Shown here piece after piece: positions 1-7,594 of a stretch of DNA of 64,000 nucleotides. The notes below the pieces were generated by a model. It had not been told where the DNA came from, searched no databases, and was given only the letters and a program-made list of their open reading frames with translations. Source of the stretch: an uncultured Tateyamaria sp. (GTDB taxonomy: Bacteria > Pseudomonadota > Alphaproteobacteria > Rhodobacterales > Rhodobacteraceae); the NCBI RefSeq assembly GCF_947488715.1, contig NZ_CANLAG010000006.1, positions 218,763 to 282,762 on the forward strand, read 5' to 3'. Position 1 is the stretch's first letter. Every line of letters starts with the position of its first letter. Made by a program: the position numbers and the translations under genes.

Positions 1-535
1 GGTCCATACCCTGAATTTCGGCTTGTAGCGTTGCCAGTTCCTGAACCGTGAATTCACGTTCATCCAGCGTTTCGGTCAGGTTTGCTTCGACCTTGGTTTT
101 CTGCTCTTCGAGCATGGTCAGCTGGCCCTGCAGCAGTTGCACGATCACGTCAGACTTGGCGATCAGATCCTGCAGTTTGTCGTCGATGGACGCGGAGCGC
201 ACACGCTCCTGACGCATGGATTCCGATTTCGCGCGGGCGAAAATGCCGACAAAGCTTTCCCAGCCCGTCTTGGACCGCATTTCGTCGAAGTCCTTAGAGA
301 ACGCGGCAGTCACGTCGTCGAGACCCATGATAAGCTCGGCAATGTTGGCGTTCATCGTGTCGGTGTGCGCGTGCACGTCTTCGAGCGTGGCGTTCTCGAT
401 GTCGATGGCGATGTCGTCGCCGGTCTTCATCTTGGCCCGCGCGGTTTCGATCCGGCTGGTCAGCTCGGCGATCTTGGATTGCGCCTCTTGGACCTGCGCC
501 TGGGATTCCCGCACCTGTGTGTCGAAATCTGCCAT
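1..535 (-). CDS. Coiled-coil protein of unknown function (C-terminus cut by window edge)
   Basis: The minus-strand frame opens at an ATG at 533-535, preceded by a GGGAG ribosome site, and stays open to the window edge. The 178 visible residues are highly charged and rich in Glu, Gln, Lys, Ala and Leu with heptad-like spacing, so long coiled coils are likely. There is no signal peptide or membrane segment, so a cytoplasmic location is inferred. A short central part (KTGWESFVGIFARAKSES) is less repetitive. The pattern loosely recalls toxic-anion-resistance (TelA/YaaN) or other filament-associated helical proteins, but I do not recognise the family. It is divergent from the amidinotransferase-like gene; the AT-rich gap 536-729 should hold both promoters. 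Confidence 0.7.
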   Translation of the reverse strand, partial: MADFDTQVRESQAQVQEAQSKIAELTSRIETARAKMKTGDDIAIDIENATLEDVHAHTDTMNANIAELIMGLDDVTAAFSKDFDEMRSKTGWESFVGIFARAKSESMRQERVRSASIDDKLQDLIAKSDVIVQLLQGQLTMLEEQKTKVEANLTETLDEREFTVQELATLQAEIQGMD

Positions 536-729
536 GAAAACACTCCCTCTTATCAATTACTTGTTCTTCATATAGGTAATGTGAAGGCAATTTACATCAC
601 CCAGCACACTATTTTCACGCGAGTTTCGCAAATGCCGTGTCGCAAGGGAAGCCTAGAGCGGTGGTTTTGAGCTTGATCAGAGATCATATTTGGCATTTTT
701 TCGCCCGGTCAACGCAGGGGAGAGAGCAC

Positions 730-1851
730 ATGGCATGGTCGGCCGACAAAACGCAGGTCAAAAGCTGGAACGAATGGGACACGTTGCGCCACGTGATCGT
801 GGGGCGCGCCGATGATTGCCACATCCCGCCCGAGGAACCCGCGCTGGATGCCAAGGTGCCCGAGGACAGCGATATGCGCGGTCAGTGGGGGCGCCGTCCG
901 CAAGAGACGATCGACCGTGCCAATGAGCTGCTGGATACGTTCGCAGGCCAGTTGAAGGCGCGTGGCATCCGGGTCGACCGGCCCACGTCGATTGACCATT
1001 CCCTGCCCGCGACCACGCCGGATTTCCACACGGACAGTCAGTTTGGCTGCATGCCGCCGCGCGACGTGCTGCTGACCGTGGGGCATGAGATCCTTGAGGC
1101 GACGATGTCCTATCGCTGCCGGTGGTTTGAATACCTGAACTATCGCCCGCTGATGCAGCAGTATTGGGACGAGGACCCGAATTTCCGCCACGAGGCCGCG
1201 CCCAAGCCGCGCCTGACGGATGCCGATTACCACCCCGATTATCTGAGCGACAAGATCGGCGTGGCCAAGCGGCTGGAATGGGCGGCGGAGAAGTTTTTCG
1301 TCACCACCGAGGAAGAGCCGTTGTTCGATGCCGCCGATGTGCTGCGCTTTGGCAAGGATCTGGTGGTGCAGCACGGGTTTACGACGAACATGAAGGGGAT
1401 CGAGTGGCTGCGCCGGCATTTCCCCGACCACCGCGTGCATGCGGTGAACTTTCCCGGTGATCCCTATCCGATCCACATCGACGCGACGTTCACGCCGCTG
1501 CGGCCCGGTCTGATCCTGAACAACCCGCAGCGCCGTTTGCCCGACGATCAGCGCAGCATGTTCGAGGCGAATGGCTGGGAGATTGTTGATGCGGCGCAAC
1601 CTGCGCACAACACGCCGCCGCCCTTGTGCTATTCGTCGACATGGCTGTCGATGAACGTGCTGGTTTTGGATCCGAAAACCGTGTGTGTGGAGAAATCCGA
1701 GGTCTATCAGGCCGAGCAGATGGACAAGCTGGGCATGGAAGTGGTCGAGGTCGAGCTGCGCGATGCCTATGCGTTTGGCGGCGGGCTGCATTGCTGTACG
1801 GCGGATGTGTACCGGGATGGCGACTGCGAGGATTATTTCCCCAAGCAGTAG
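730..1851 (+). CDS. Glycine amidinotransferase-like (AGAT family) enzyme
   Basis: This 373-aa protein fits the L-arginine:glycine amidinotransferase family, which moves an amidino group from arginine to an amine such as glycine through a cysteine intermediate. Three landmarks are visible: an FDAADVLR segment (Asp203), HIDATF (His249) and a C-terminal GGGLHC segment (Cys355). They match the Asp/His/Cys triad of vertebrate AGAT. The ATG at 730 follows GGGAGAG; an upstream in-frame start would add 31 unconserved residues. Length fits the family (about 370-420 aa). The natural substrate is unknown: bacterial members include guanidinoacetate-forming enzymes and enzymes of guanidino natural products. 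No biosynthetic cluster adjoins it here, so a role in compatible solute or guanidino metabolism is only inference. Confidence 0.82.
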   Translation: MAWSADKTQVKSWNEWDTLRHVIVGRADDCHIPPEEPALDAKVPEDSDMRGQWGRRPQETIDRANELLDTFAGQLKARGIRVDRPTSIDHSLPATTPDFHTDSQFGCMPPRDVLLTVGHEILEATMSYRCRWFEYLNYRPLMQQYWDEDPNFRHEAAPKPRLTDADYHPDYLSDKIGVAKRLEWAAEKFFVTTEEEPLFDAADVLRFGKDLVVQHGFTTNMKGIEWLRRHFPDHRVHAVNFPGDPYPIHIDATFTPLRPGLILNNPQRRLPDDQRSMFEANGWEIVDAAQPAHNTPPPLCYSSTWLSMNVLVLDPKTVCVEKSEVYQAEQMDKLGMEVVEVELRDAYAFGGGLHCCTADVYRDGDCEDYFPKQ

Positions 1852-2023
1852 GGTACAGAGCCGTGTCATCGGCAGACCGCGGGCTGTCGATCCGACGGGA
1901 ATGCGGGTGCGCTTTTTGGTGGCATGGTCTTTGTTCGTTCGAGCGGAGCGCTGACACCGATCTGTCGACAGGCCGTCCGGGCGGCCTGCCGATGGCGCGG
2001 CGGCCTGCGGCCTTGATTCCGCG

Positions 2024-2815
2024 CTAGGTGTCGGGGGTCAGGCGTTTGACCATTTCGCTGTCGGCGTCCTCAAGGGCGTCGATGACGTTGAAGTGGTGTT
2101 CGCCCGGTGTGATCACATGTGCCGCACCCCACGCCTCGGCCAGCCATTGCGCCTGATCGAGGAAGGCGGGGCGTTCGGATGCGCCGACCCAGACGGTGAC
2201 GGGCACGTCCGGGCGAGGCTGGTGAACAGGAGATTCGGCGCGGGCCATGGCCGTATCCAGCCCGAAATCCGCATTCATCGAGGTGCGTAGCAGCGGTTCC
2301 AAATCTGTTACGGGCGAGATCGGCATTACGCGGGCCAGACGCGCGTGGATGGTTTCGTGCAACATGCCGGGCGCGAGCATCCGGGCGACGAGGTGGCCGC
2401 CTGCGGAGTGGCCGGCCAGGCTGATCGGGCCGGTGGTGGTGTCGGCGATGCGGGTGACGGCCTGGGCGATTTGCTGGGTGATGCCGGCGATGCGGATGTC
2501 GGGGCAGAGATCGTAGGACGGCATCGCCACGGCCCAGCCGCGTGCCAGGGCGCCGGAGGCAAAGTGGGACCAGTAGCTGCGGTCGAATTTCAGCCAGTAG
2601 CCGCCATGCACGAAGATCAGCGTGCCGCGGGCCTCTGTCTCGGGCAGGAACAGATCAAAGGCCATGCGCGCAGAGGGGCCGTAAGACACGCCCAACGTCG
2701 CACGCGCGCCCAGCGCTGTGCGAAACGCCTCTGCCCTCTGCGACCAGCGGGGGGGATAGTCCGCAGCCCCATCGATATAGGCCCCGTTGGCATAGGCGTC
2801 GTCGAGATCTGGCAT
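2024..2815 (-). CDS. Alpha/beta hydrolase, kynurenine formamidase-like
   Basis: A 263-aa alpha/beta hydrolase. It has the HGGYW oxyanion motif at residues 70-74 and the nucleophile elbow GHSAGG with Ser137; a late GEHHF segment probably carries the catalytic His. This arrangement is shared by bacterial arylformamidase-like esterases, but the rest of the tryptophan catabolic pathway (kynurenine hydrolase, tryptophan dioxygenase) is not nearby, so the substrate is left open. No signal peptide is seen, so it is probably cytoplasmic. The ATG at 2813-2815 has a GGAGACG ribosome site. It is divergent from gabD with a 76-bp gap. Confidence 0.75.
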   Translation of the reverse strand: MPDLDDAYANGAYIDGAADYPPRWSQRAEAFRTALGARATLGVSYGPSARMAFDLFLPETEARGTLIFVHGGYWLKFDRSYWSHFASGALARGWAVAMPSYDLCPDIRIAGITQQIAQAVTRIADTTTGPISLAGHSAGGHLVARMLAPGMLHETIHARLARVMPISPVTDLEPLLRTSMNADFGLDTAMARAESPVHQPRPDVPVTVWVGASERPAFLDQAQWLAEAWGAAHVITPGEHHFNVIDALEDADSEMVKRLTPDT

Positions 2816-2891
2816 GAACGTCTCCGGTCTTTGGAACTGGACAATGCTATCGCGGGTTGGTTGAGATGCACCAGACCTGAAAGGATGTGTA

Positions 2892-4367
2892 ATGCTGGAT
2901 CAAGTGACCGACCTGAAATCAATGCTCAGCGACCCCACGCTGTTGGAAACGCGCGGCTATGTGAATGGCGCGTGGGTAGATGGCGACGCGGGCACGTTCA
3001 ACGTCACCAACCCGGCCCGAGGCGACGTGATCGCGCAGGTCGCTGACCTGAGCCGCGCACAAGTCACGGACGCCATTGCCGGTGCAGAGACCGCCCAAAA
3101 GGAATGGGCCCGCTGGACTGGTAAGGAGCGGGGCGCGGTCCTGCGGCGCTGGTTTGAGTTGATGATGGAAAACCAGGACGATCTGGGCATCATCCTGACC
3201 GCCGAACAGGGCAAACCGCTGGCCGAGGCCAAGGGTGAGATCGGATATGGCGCATCCTTTGTCGAATACTTTGCGGAGGAGGCCAAGCGCATCTATGGCG
3301 AAACCATCCCCGGCCACCAGCGCGACAAGCGGATCACAGTGATCAAGCAGCCCATCGGCGTCGCCGCCTCTATCACGCCCTGGAACTTTCCCAACGCGAT
3401 GATCACGCGCAAGGCCGCGCCTGCGCTGGCAGCGGGCTGTGCCTTTGTCGCGCGGCCAGCGGAATTGACGCCGTTGTCGGCCATTGCGATGGCTGTCCTG
3501 GCCGAGCGCGCAGGCCTGCCCGCAGGTGTGTTCCAGGTGGTGACAACATCCAATGCCGCAGAGACCGGCAAGGAATTCTGCGAAAACCACGCGGTGCGCA
3601 AACTGACCTTTACCGGCTCGACCGAGGTGGGGCGCATCCTGCTGCGGCAGGCCGCCGATCAGGTGATGAAATGTTCGATGGAGTTGGGTGGCAATGCGCC
3701 CTTCATCGTGTTTGACGATGCCGATCTGGATGCCGCTGTCGAAGGCGCGATGATCTGTAAGTTCCGCAACGCGGGCCAGACTTGTGTCTGCGCCAACCGC
3801 ATCTATGTGCAGGACGGAGTCTACGACGCCTTTGCCGCCAAGCTGAAAGTGGCGGTTGAGGCGCTCAAGGTCGGTGACGGGTTGGAGGACGGTGTCACGA
3901 CCGGCCCCCTGATCACCGACAAGGCGGTGGACAAGGTGCAATCGCACCTCGCCGATGTGGTGAACAAGGGCGGTGCCATTCTGACCGGTGGACAGACACA
4001 CGCATTGGGCGGCACGTTTCTGGAACCCACGGTGGTCACAGGGGTCACGCAGGACATGAAGGTCGCCCACGAAGAGACCTTTGGCCCGCTCGCGCCGTTG
4101 TTTCGGTTCAGCGATGTGGACGATGTGATTGCGATGGCCAACGACACCATCTTTGGCCTTGCGGCATATTTCTATGCCAAGGACCTGAGCCGCGTTTACA
4201 AAGTCGCGGAAGAGCTGGAATACGGCATGGTTGGTGTGAACACCGGTATCATCTCGACCGAGGTGGCACCCTTTGGTGGGGTCAAGCAATCCGGGCTGGG
4301 CCGCGAGGGTTCGCATCACGGCATCGAGGAATTCCTCGAGATGAAATACATCTGCATGTGTGTGTGA
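2892..4367 (+). CDS. gabD: NAD(P)-dependent succinate-semialdehyde dehydrogenase
   Basis: A 491-aa aldehyde dehydrogenase of the GabD branch, which oxidises succinic semialdehyde to succinate at the end of GABA degradation. Visible motifs are the cofactor-binding TPWNFP segment, the FTGSTEVGR loop, the ELGG motif with general base Glu264, and GQTCVCANR with nucleophile Cys298 followed by Cys300, the pair typical of SSADH. Length is normal for the family. The ATG follows the weak site AAGGATGTGTA. No GABA aminotransferase is adjacent. The substrate is assigned from motif similarity; related betaine or glutarate semialdehyde dehydrogenases are possible. Confidence 0.88.
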   Translation: MLDQVTDLKSMLSDPTLLETRGYVNGAWVDGDAGTFNVTNPARGDVIAQVADLSRAQVTDAIAGAETAQKEWARWTGKERGAVLRRWFELMMENQDDLGIILTAEQGKPLAEAKGEIGYGASFVEYFAEEAKRIYGETIPGHQRDKRITVIKQPIGVAASITPWNFPNAMITRKAAPALAAGCAFVARPAELTPLSAIAMAVLAERAGLPAGVFQVVTTSNAAETGKEFCENHAVRKLTFTGSTEVGRILLRQAADQVMKCSMELGGNAPFIVFDDADLDAAVEGAMICKFRNAGQTCVCANRIYVQDGVYDAFAAKLKVAVEALKVGDGLEDGVTTGPLITDKAVDKVQSHLADVVNKGGAILTGGQTHALGGTFLEPTVVTGVTQDMKVAHEETFGPLAPLFRFSDVDDVIAMANDTIFGLAAYFYAKDLSRVYKVAEELEYGMVGVNTGIISTEVAPFGGVKQSGLGREGSHHGIEEFLEMKYICMCV

Positions 4368-4372
4368 GGGGT

Positions 4373-4391
4373 GGTGGGCAGACGGCCCACC
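4373..4391. repeat. REP-like palindrome (GGTGGGC stem)
   Basis: A hairpin with a perfect 7-bp stem GGTGGGC/GCCCACC and a 5-nt loop, immediately after the gabD stop. It pairs with the second palindrome at 4410-4430. No T run follows, so it looks like an extragenic palindrome rather than a classical terminator. Confidence 0.55.
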
Positions 4392-4409
4392 CTACCCAAA
4401 GGGACGGCA

Positions 4410-4430
4410 GGTGCGCCGTGACGGCGCACC
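4410..4430. repeat. REP-like palindrome (GGTGCGCCGT stem)
   Basis: A near-perfect 21-nt palindrome: GGTGCGCCGT, one central G, then ACGGCGCACC. It lies between the convergent ends of gabD and msrA, 6 nt from the msrA stop codon. It may stop transcription or protect transcript ends in both directions. Its repetition elsewhere in the genome cannot be judged from this window. Confidence 0.55.
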
Positions 4431-4436
4431 CTATGG

Positions 4437-4943
4437 TCACTCGGCGGCGCGGCGTGGCAAGACCCAGTCCGGGCGGACAAAGTGGCATGTGTAGCCGTTT
4501 GGAATCCGCTCAAGATAGTCCTGATGCTCTGGCTCCGCCTCCCAGAAATCACCGACGGGTTCAACTTCGGTCACGACTTTGCCTGGCCACAGGCCAGAAG
4601 CGTCCACATCGGCAATCGTGTCCAGCGCAACCGCCTTTTGTGCGTCATCCACATAGTAGATCGCCGAGCGATAGCTGAGACCACGGTCATTGCCCTGACG
4701 GTTGGGCGTGGTGGGGTCGTGGATCTGAAAGAAGAACTCCAACAGCTCGCGATAGGAGATCACCGCCGGATCGTAGATGATCTCGATCCCTTCGGCATGG
4801 GTGCCGTGGTTGCGGTAGGTCGCGTTGGGCACGTCCCCGCCGGTATAGCCGACACGGGTGCCGTGAACGCCGGGCTTTTTGCGGATCAGGTCCTGCATGC
4901 CCCAGAAACATCCACCTGCCAGAACTGCGCGTGCATTGCTCAT
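4437..4943 (-). CDS. msrA: Peptide-methionine (S)-S-oxide reductase MsrA
   Basis: A 168-aa enzyme that reduces the S epimer of methionine sulfoxide in proteins and free methionine. The GGCFWG motif places the catalytic cysteine at residue 12. One further Cys lies near the C-terminus (GYTCHF) and may be the resolving residue. No signal peptide is seen, so it is cytoplasmic. It is downstream of msrB and overlaps it by 4 bp (ATGA), so both epimers of oxidised methionine are repaired from one operon. Confidence 0.95.
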   Translation of the reverse strand: MSNARAVLAGGCFWGMQDLIRKKPGVHGTRVGYTGGDVPNATYRNHGTHAEGIEIIYDPAVISYRELLEFFFQIHDPTTPNRQGNDRGLSYRSAIYYVDDAQKAVALDTIADVDASGLWPGKVVTEVEPVGDFWEAEPEHQDYLERIPNGYTCHFVRPDWVLPRRAAE

Positions 4944-5389
4944 GCCACATCCTCCACTTGGTTCAGATACGCACCATAGCCTTCGGCCTCCATGTCGTCA
5001 CGGTGCACAAACCGCAGTGACGCCGAGTTGATGCAATACCGCAGGCCACCGCGGTCGCGCGGGCCGTCCGGGAACACGTGGCCCAGATGGCTGTCGCCGT
5101 GTTTGGACCGCACTTCGGTGCGGATCATGCCGTGCGTTGTATCGCGCAGCTCTTCGACGTGGGCGGCCTCGATCGGTTTGGTGAACGACGGCCAGCCGCA
5201 ACCGCTCTCGTATTTGTCGGATGACGCAAACAGCGGCTCGCCGGAGACGATGTCGACATAGATCCCCGGTTCCTTGTTTGACAACAGCTTGCCTGTGCCG
5301 GGGCGCTCTGTGCCGCTTTCCTGCGTGACATAGAACTCTTCGGGGGACAGCGTCGCGATGACATCCGGGTTCTTGGTGTATTTGGTCAT
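4940..5389 (-). CDS. msrB: Peptide-methionine (R)-S-oxide reductase MsrB
   Basis: A 149-aa enzyme that reduces the R epimer of methionine sulfoxide. The catalytic cysteine is Cys119 in RYCINSAS and the likely resolving cysteine is Cys64 in [18 protein letters not shown] is also present. The two CxxC zinc pairs of zinc-type MsrB are absent: the first position reads DIVSG where those have CxxCG, so this is the zinc-free form. The ATG at 5387-5389 was chosen because a GAGAGGG site sits just upstream; the frame continues about 26 residues further without conservation. It is first gene of the msrB-msrA pair. Confidence 0.93.
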   Translation of the reverse strand: MTKYTKNPDVIATLSPEEFYVTQESGTERPGTGKLLSNKEPGIYVDIVSGEPLFASSDKYESGCGWPSFTKPIEAAHVEELRDTTHGMIRTEVRSKHGDSHLGHVFPDGPRDRGGLRYCINSASLRFVHRDDMEAEGYGAYLNQVEDVA

Positions 5390-5465
5390 GTTGGGCCCTC
5401 TCTGGGATATTTCGGGGTCACGCCTATATTTGGGGCGGCGCGCGCGGATTGAAAGAGGGTGACGC

Positions 5466-6044
5466 ATGCGCCGCGCGCCCTACCTGAGGGTCAAGCAAAC
5501 CGCCGAGGCCCCCGATATGCGATACTTTCTGGCACTGATTGCGACGCTTTTGTCCACAGCACCCGCGTGGGCGAAGATGCCCGCACTCACCGTTCCGTCC
5601 ATTGATGGCGGGGTGCTGCACCTATCGGATTGGGATGGGCGGCCCGTTCTGGTGGTCAACACGGCGTCGCGTTGCGCGTTCACCGGACAGTATGAGGCGC
5701 TACAGGACCTGTACGACACGTACCGGGATCAGGGGCTGGTTGTGCTGGCCGTTCCGTCGGATGATTTCCGGCAGGAACTGGGCAGTGCCGAAGAGGTCCG
5801 GCACTTTTGCGAGATGACCTTTGGGGTGGATTTGCCGATGACGGACATTCTGTCGGTCAGGGGTGCCGCGGCGCATCCGCTCTATCGTCACATCGAGGTC
5901 GAGGCGGGCTTTGTGCCGCGCTGGAATTTCAACAAGGTGCTGTTTGGACCGGACGGGTCCATCGACGGCACATGGGGTGCCAACACCGCGCCCGACGCGC
6001 CCGCCATACGGCGTGCCATCGAGGCGGCGCTGGCCCCCTCATGA
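5466..6044 (+). CDS. Glutathione peroxidase-family protein, exported
   Basis: A thioredoxin-fold peroxidase of the GPx family. The motif [12 protein letters not shown] carries the peroxidatic Cys70 where animal enzymes may have selenocysteine, and RWNFNKVL supplies the conserved Trp/Asn. A hydrophobic segment (residues about 20-36, ending APAWA) looks like a signal peptide, so it probably acts in the periplasm on hydroperoxides. The ATG at 5466 has the better ribosome site (AAAGAGGG). The ATG at 5517 would give a more normal signal peptide and is a real alternative. It sits divergent from msrBA, suggesting a shared oxidative stress role. Confidence 0.82.
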   Translation: MRRAPYLRVKQTAEAPDMRYFLALIATLLSTAPAWAKMPALTVPSIDGGVLHLSDWDGRPVLVVNTASRCAFTGQYEALQDLYDTYRDQGLVVLAVPSDDFRQELGSAEEVRHFCEMTFGVDLPMTDILSVRGAAAHPLYRHIEVEAGFVPRWNFNKVLFGPDGSIDGTWGANTAPDAPAIRRAIEAALAPS

Positions 6045-6051
6045 CACCTGC

Positions 6052-6297
6052 CTAGGGTGAGGTGGTCGTGGTGGTGGTCGTGCCGTCGCTGCCGTCCGAG
6101 CCCAGAACAATCAATGCGATCCCTGTCGCGGCGGCGAGCGCGCCCAGTTCGGGCGTCAGGCCACCGCCGAGCAGTGCGCCTTCGTTTGCGGGGGGTGGCG
6201 GTGTCGTGCCGTCCGCAGGTTGCGTGTTGGTGTCTTGTGCGGATGCCGCTGTTGCCAGGGCCAATGCAGTACCCGCACCGATCAGGAATCGAATCAT
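6052..6297 (-). CDS. Small exported YjbE-like protein with Thr-rich tail (copy 2)
   Basis: An 81-aa protein with a signal peptide (MIRFLIGAGTALALATAASA), a Pro/Thr-rich linker, a hydrophobic Gly/Ala/Leu stretch and a C-terminal run of threonines. This plan (signal, short body, GSDGSDG, poly-Thr) closely matches E. coli YjbE, first gene of the exopolysaccharide-linked yjbEFGH operon. A GGAAAGG site precedes the ATG at 6295-6297; a longer frame to 6399 lacks support. It lies beyond a terminator from the other YjbE-like gene, so it probably has its own promoter in 6298-6490. Function is inferred from architecture and neighbours. Confidence 0.72.
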   Translation of the reverse strand: MIRFLIGAGTALALATAASAQDTNTQPADGTTPPPPANEGALLGGGLTPELGALAAATGIALIVLGSDGSDGTTTTTTTSP

Positions 6298-6490
6298 TGT
6301 GGTCGCGCCTTTCCGTGAGTGTTTACAGCGCGACAGTTCAGCGATCCGGGGCAGCGTCACAACGCAGTCGGGGGTGACGACAGCAAACAGGTGTTGCATT
6401 GCCTATTCCGGCCTGCGGCACGCGCGGGAAACGGCACGTGCCTGATATTCCGCCACACCCGCACGGACGCAAAGGCAATTGGTGTGATCC

Positions 6491-6522
6491 AAAAGAAAAG
6501 GGCCCGCGCAGAACGCGAGCCC
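6491..6522 (-). terminator. Rho-independent terminator of the YjbE-like gene
   Basis: On the minus strand a GC stem (GGGCTCGCG/CGCGGGCCC, one mismatch, 5-nt loop) is followed by TTTTCTTTT. It lies about 35 bp past the stop of the 6556-6792 gene. Confidence 0.85.
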
Positions 6523-6555
6523 TCACACCTTAAATTCCGCAAGGAATTGAAGGTA

Positions 6556-6792
6556 TTAGTTTGTTGTCGTGGTCGAGTTGTCCGAACCAGCGATGAACGC
6601 CAGCGCGGTCAGACCTGCGAACGTGCCAACAGCTGTCAGCGTGATCGCCGATGCTTCGGCTTGACCGTTCACGATTTCAGCACCGTTGCCACCGGCAACA
6701 GTTGTGTTCAGCGGAACGTCTTGCGCCAGAGCGGCTGTCGACGTGGCAGCCACCAGAGCGGCAGCAGCAATCAGTTTGAATGTTTTGGTCAT
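6556..6792 (-). CDS. Small exported YjbE-like protein with Thr-rich tail (copy 1)
   Basis: A 78-aa protein: signal peptide ending in ALA before QDVPLN, a hydrophobic C-terminal segment (ITLTAVGTFAGLTALAFIAG) and the tail SDNSTTTTN. The layout matches E. coli YjbE and the neighbouring copy at 6052-6297, though the two differ in sequence. The ATG has an AAAGGAG ribosome site. It follows yjbH-yjbF on the same strand after 115 bp. That gap holds a palindrome at 6887-6901 (TGCCGCA, C, TGCGGCA) and probably a separate promoter, which would allow much higher expression of this small protein. A strong terminator follows. Confidence 0.78.
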   Translation of the reverse strand: MTKTFKLIAAAALVAATSTAALAQDVPLNTTVAGGNGAEIVNGQAEASAITLTAVGTFAGLTALAFIAGSDNSTTTTN

Positions 6793-6907
6793 GATATGAC
6801 TCCTTTACGAACTAAGTTGGATGTAGGGCAAAATTGTCTGAAACACAATCAAGTTCCGGGTTTTGCACCTGTCTGTGATGAATTTTTGCCGCACTGCGGC
6901 AGAACGA

Positions 6908-7594
6908 TTACTTTTTAAGCCTGCGGGTCCGGATGTATCCCAAATTGGGCCCTCCCCACTGGCGCGATTGTAGAACGGTTCCGTCCCGTCGGTCTACCCA
7001 ATAGTCATATGTGATGATCCCGCGCGTCCCGGTACAGTTTTCCTGCAAATGAACGGTGTTGAAGGATCGTTGCACAATCTCGATTGTCTCTGCGCCAACG
7101 GTGCGCATTTCACACTCAAGCGCGATGGATTGGGTTTGGTTGTCGCCGTCCACATAGTAGATCGTGTGCGCGCCCGAGATCGGTGACTGGGCTTGGATCG
7201 CGCGCACAGCCGCGTCCGCCTGCGACCCGGCCAGATCGTTGCCCAGGCCGCGCGTCGTGACCAACACATCGCCCCGCATCACAACCATCGCATCATTGGC
7301 CGTACGCCACGTCCGCAACAGACCCGGACGGCTGTCCCGGCGTTCGGAAAACGGGATCAGAAAGGCGGTGGCGTCGCGGTCTTCGACGATGACCTCAAGC
7401 GACGGCACGGTCAGTTGGTCGATCAGGGCCGGTGTCAGGGTCGGCAAAGGTGCAGGCCCTTGCCGGTTGGACCGGATGATGTCGACGTAGGTCCGGAGCT
7501 GCGCCGCCTGCGAACTGGATTGCTCGGAGCCGCCGGTGCAGCCCGCAAGGGCAAGCGTGGCAGCGGCCAGCGCATATGTGAAACGCCGCATCAT
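6908..7594 (-). CDS. yjbF: YjbF/GfcB-like outer-membrane lipoprotein
   Basis: A 228-aa lipoprotein. The signal peptide ends in a lipobox LAGC with the lipidated cysteine at residue 19. Length, position after yjbH and charged beta-rich body agree with the YjbF/GfcB group linked to group 4 capsule or exopolysaccharide secretion. The ATG at 7592-7594 overlaps the yjbH stop by 4 bp (ATGA), so translation is coupled; the in-frame extension upstream to 7753 is antisense-like sequence inside yjbH. It is probably anchored in the outer membrane and works with YjbH; the biochemical role is unproven. Confidence 0.78.
   Translation of the reverse strand: MMRRFTYALAAATLALAGCTGGSEQSSSQAAQLRTYVDIIRSNRQGPAPLPTLTPALIDQLTVPSLEVIVEDRDATAFLIPFSERRDSRPGLLRTWRTANDAMVVMRGDVLVTTRGLGNDLAGSQADAAVRAIQAQSPISGAHTIYYVDGDNQTQSIALECEMRTVGAETIEIVQRSFNTVHLQENCTGTRGIITYDYWVDRRDGTVLQSRQWGGPNLGYIRTRRLKK

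Noticed and set aside
709..1869. 386-aa open frame antisense to the amidinotransferase gene
   Set aside because: Its protein is Arg/His/Leu-rich with no motif, while the plus strand has a clear enzyme with catalytic residues and a ribosome site.
1852..2023. Terminator candidate with AGGCCG/CGGCCT stem near 1965
   Set aside because: Short stem and no T run on either strand.
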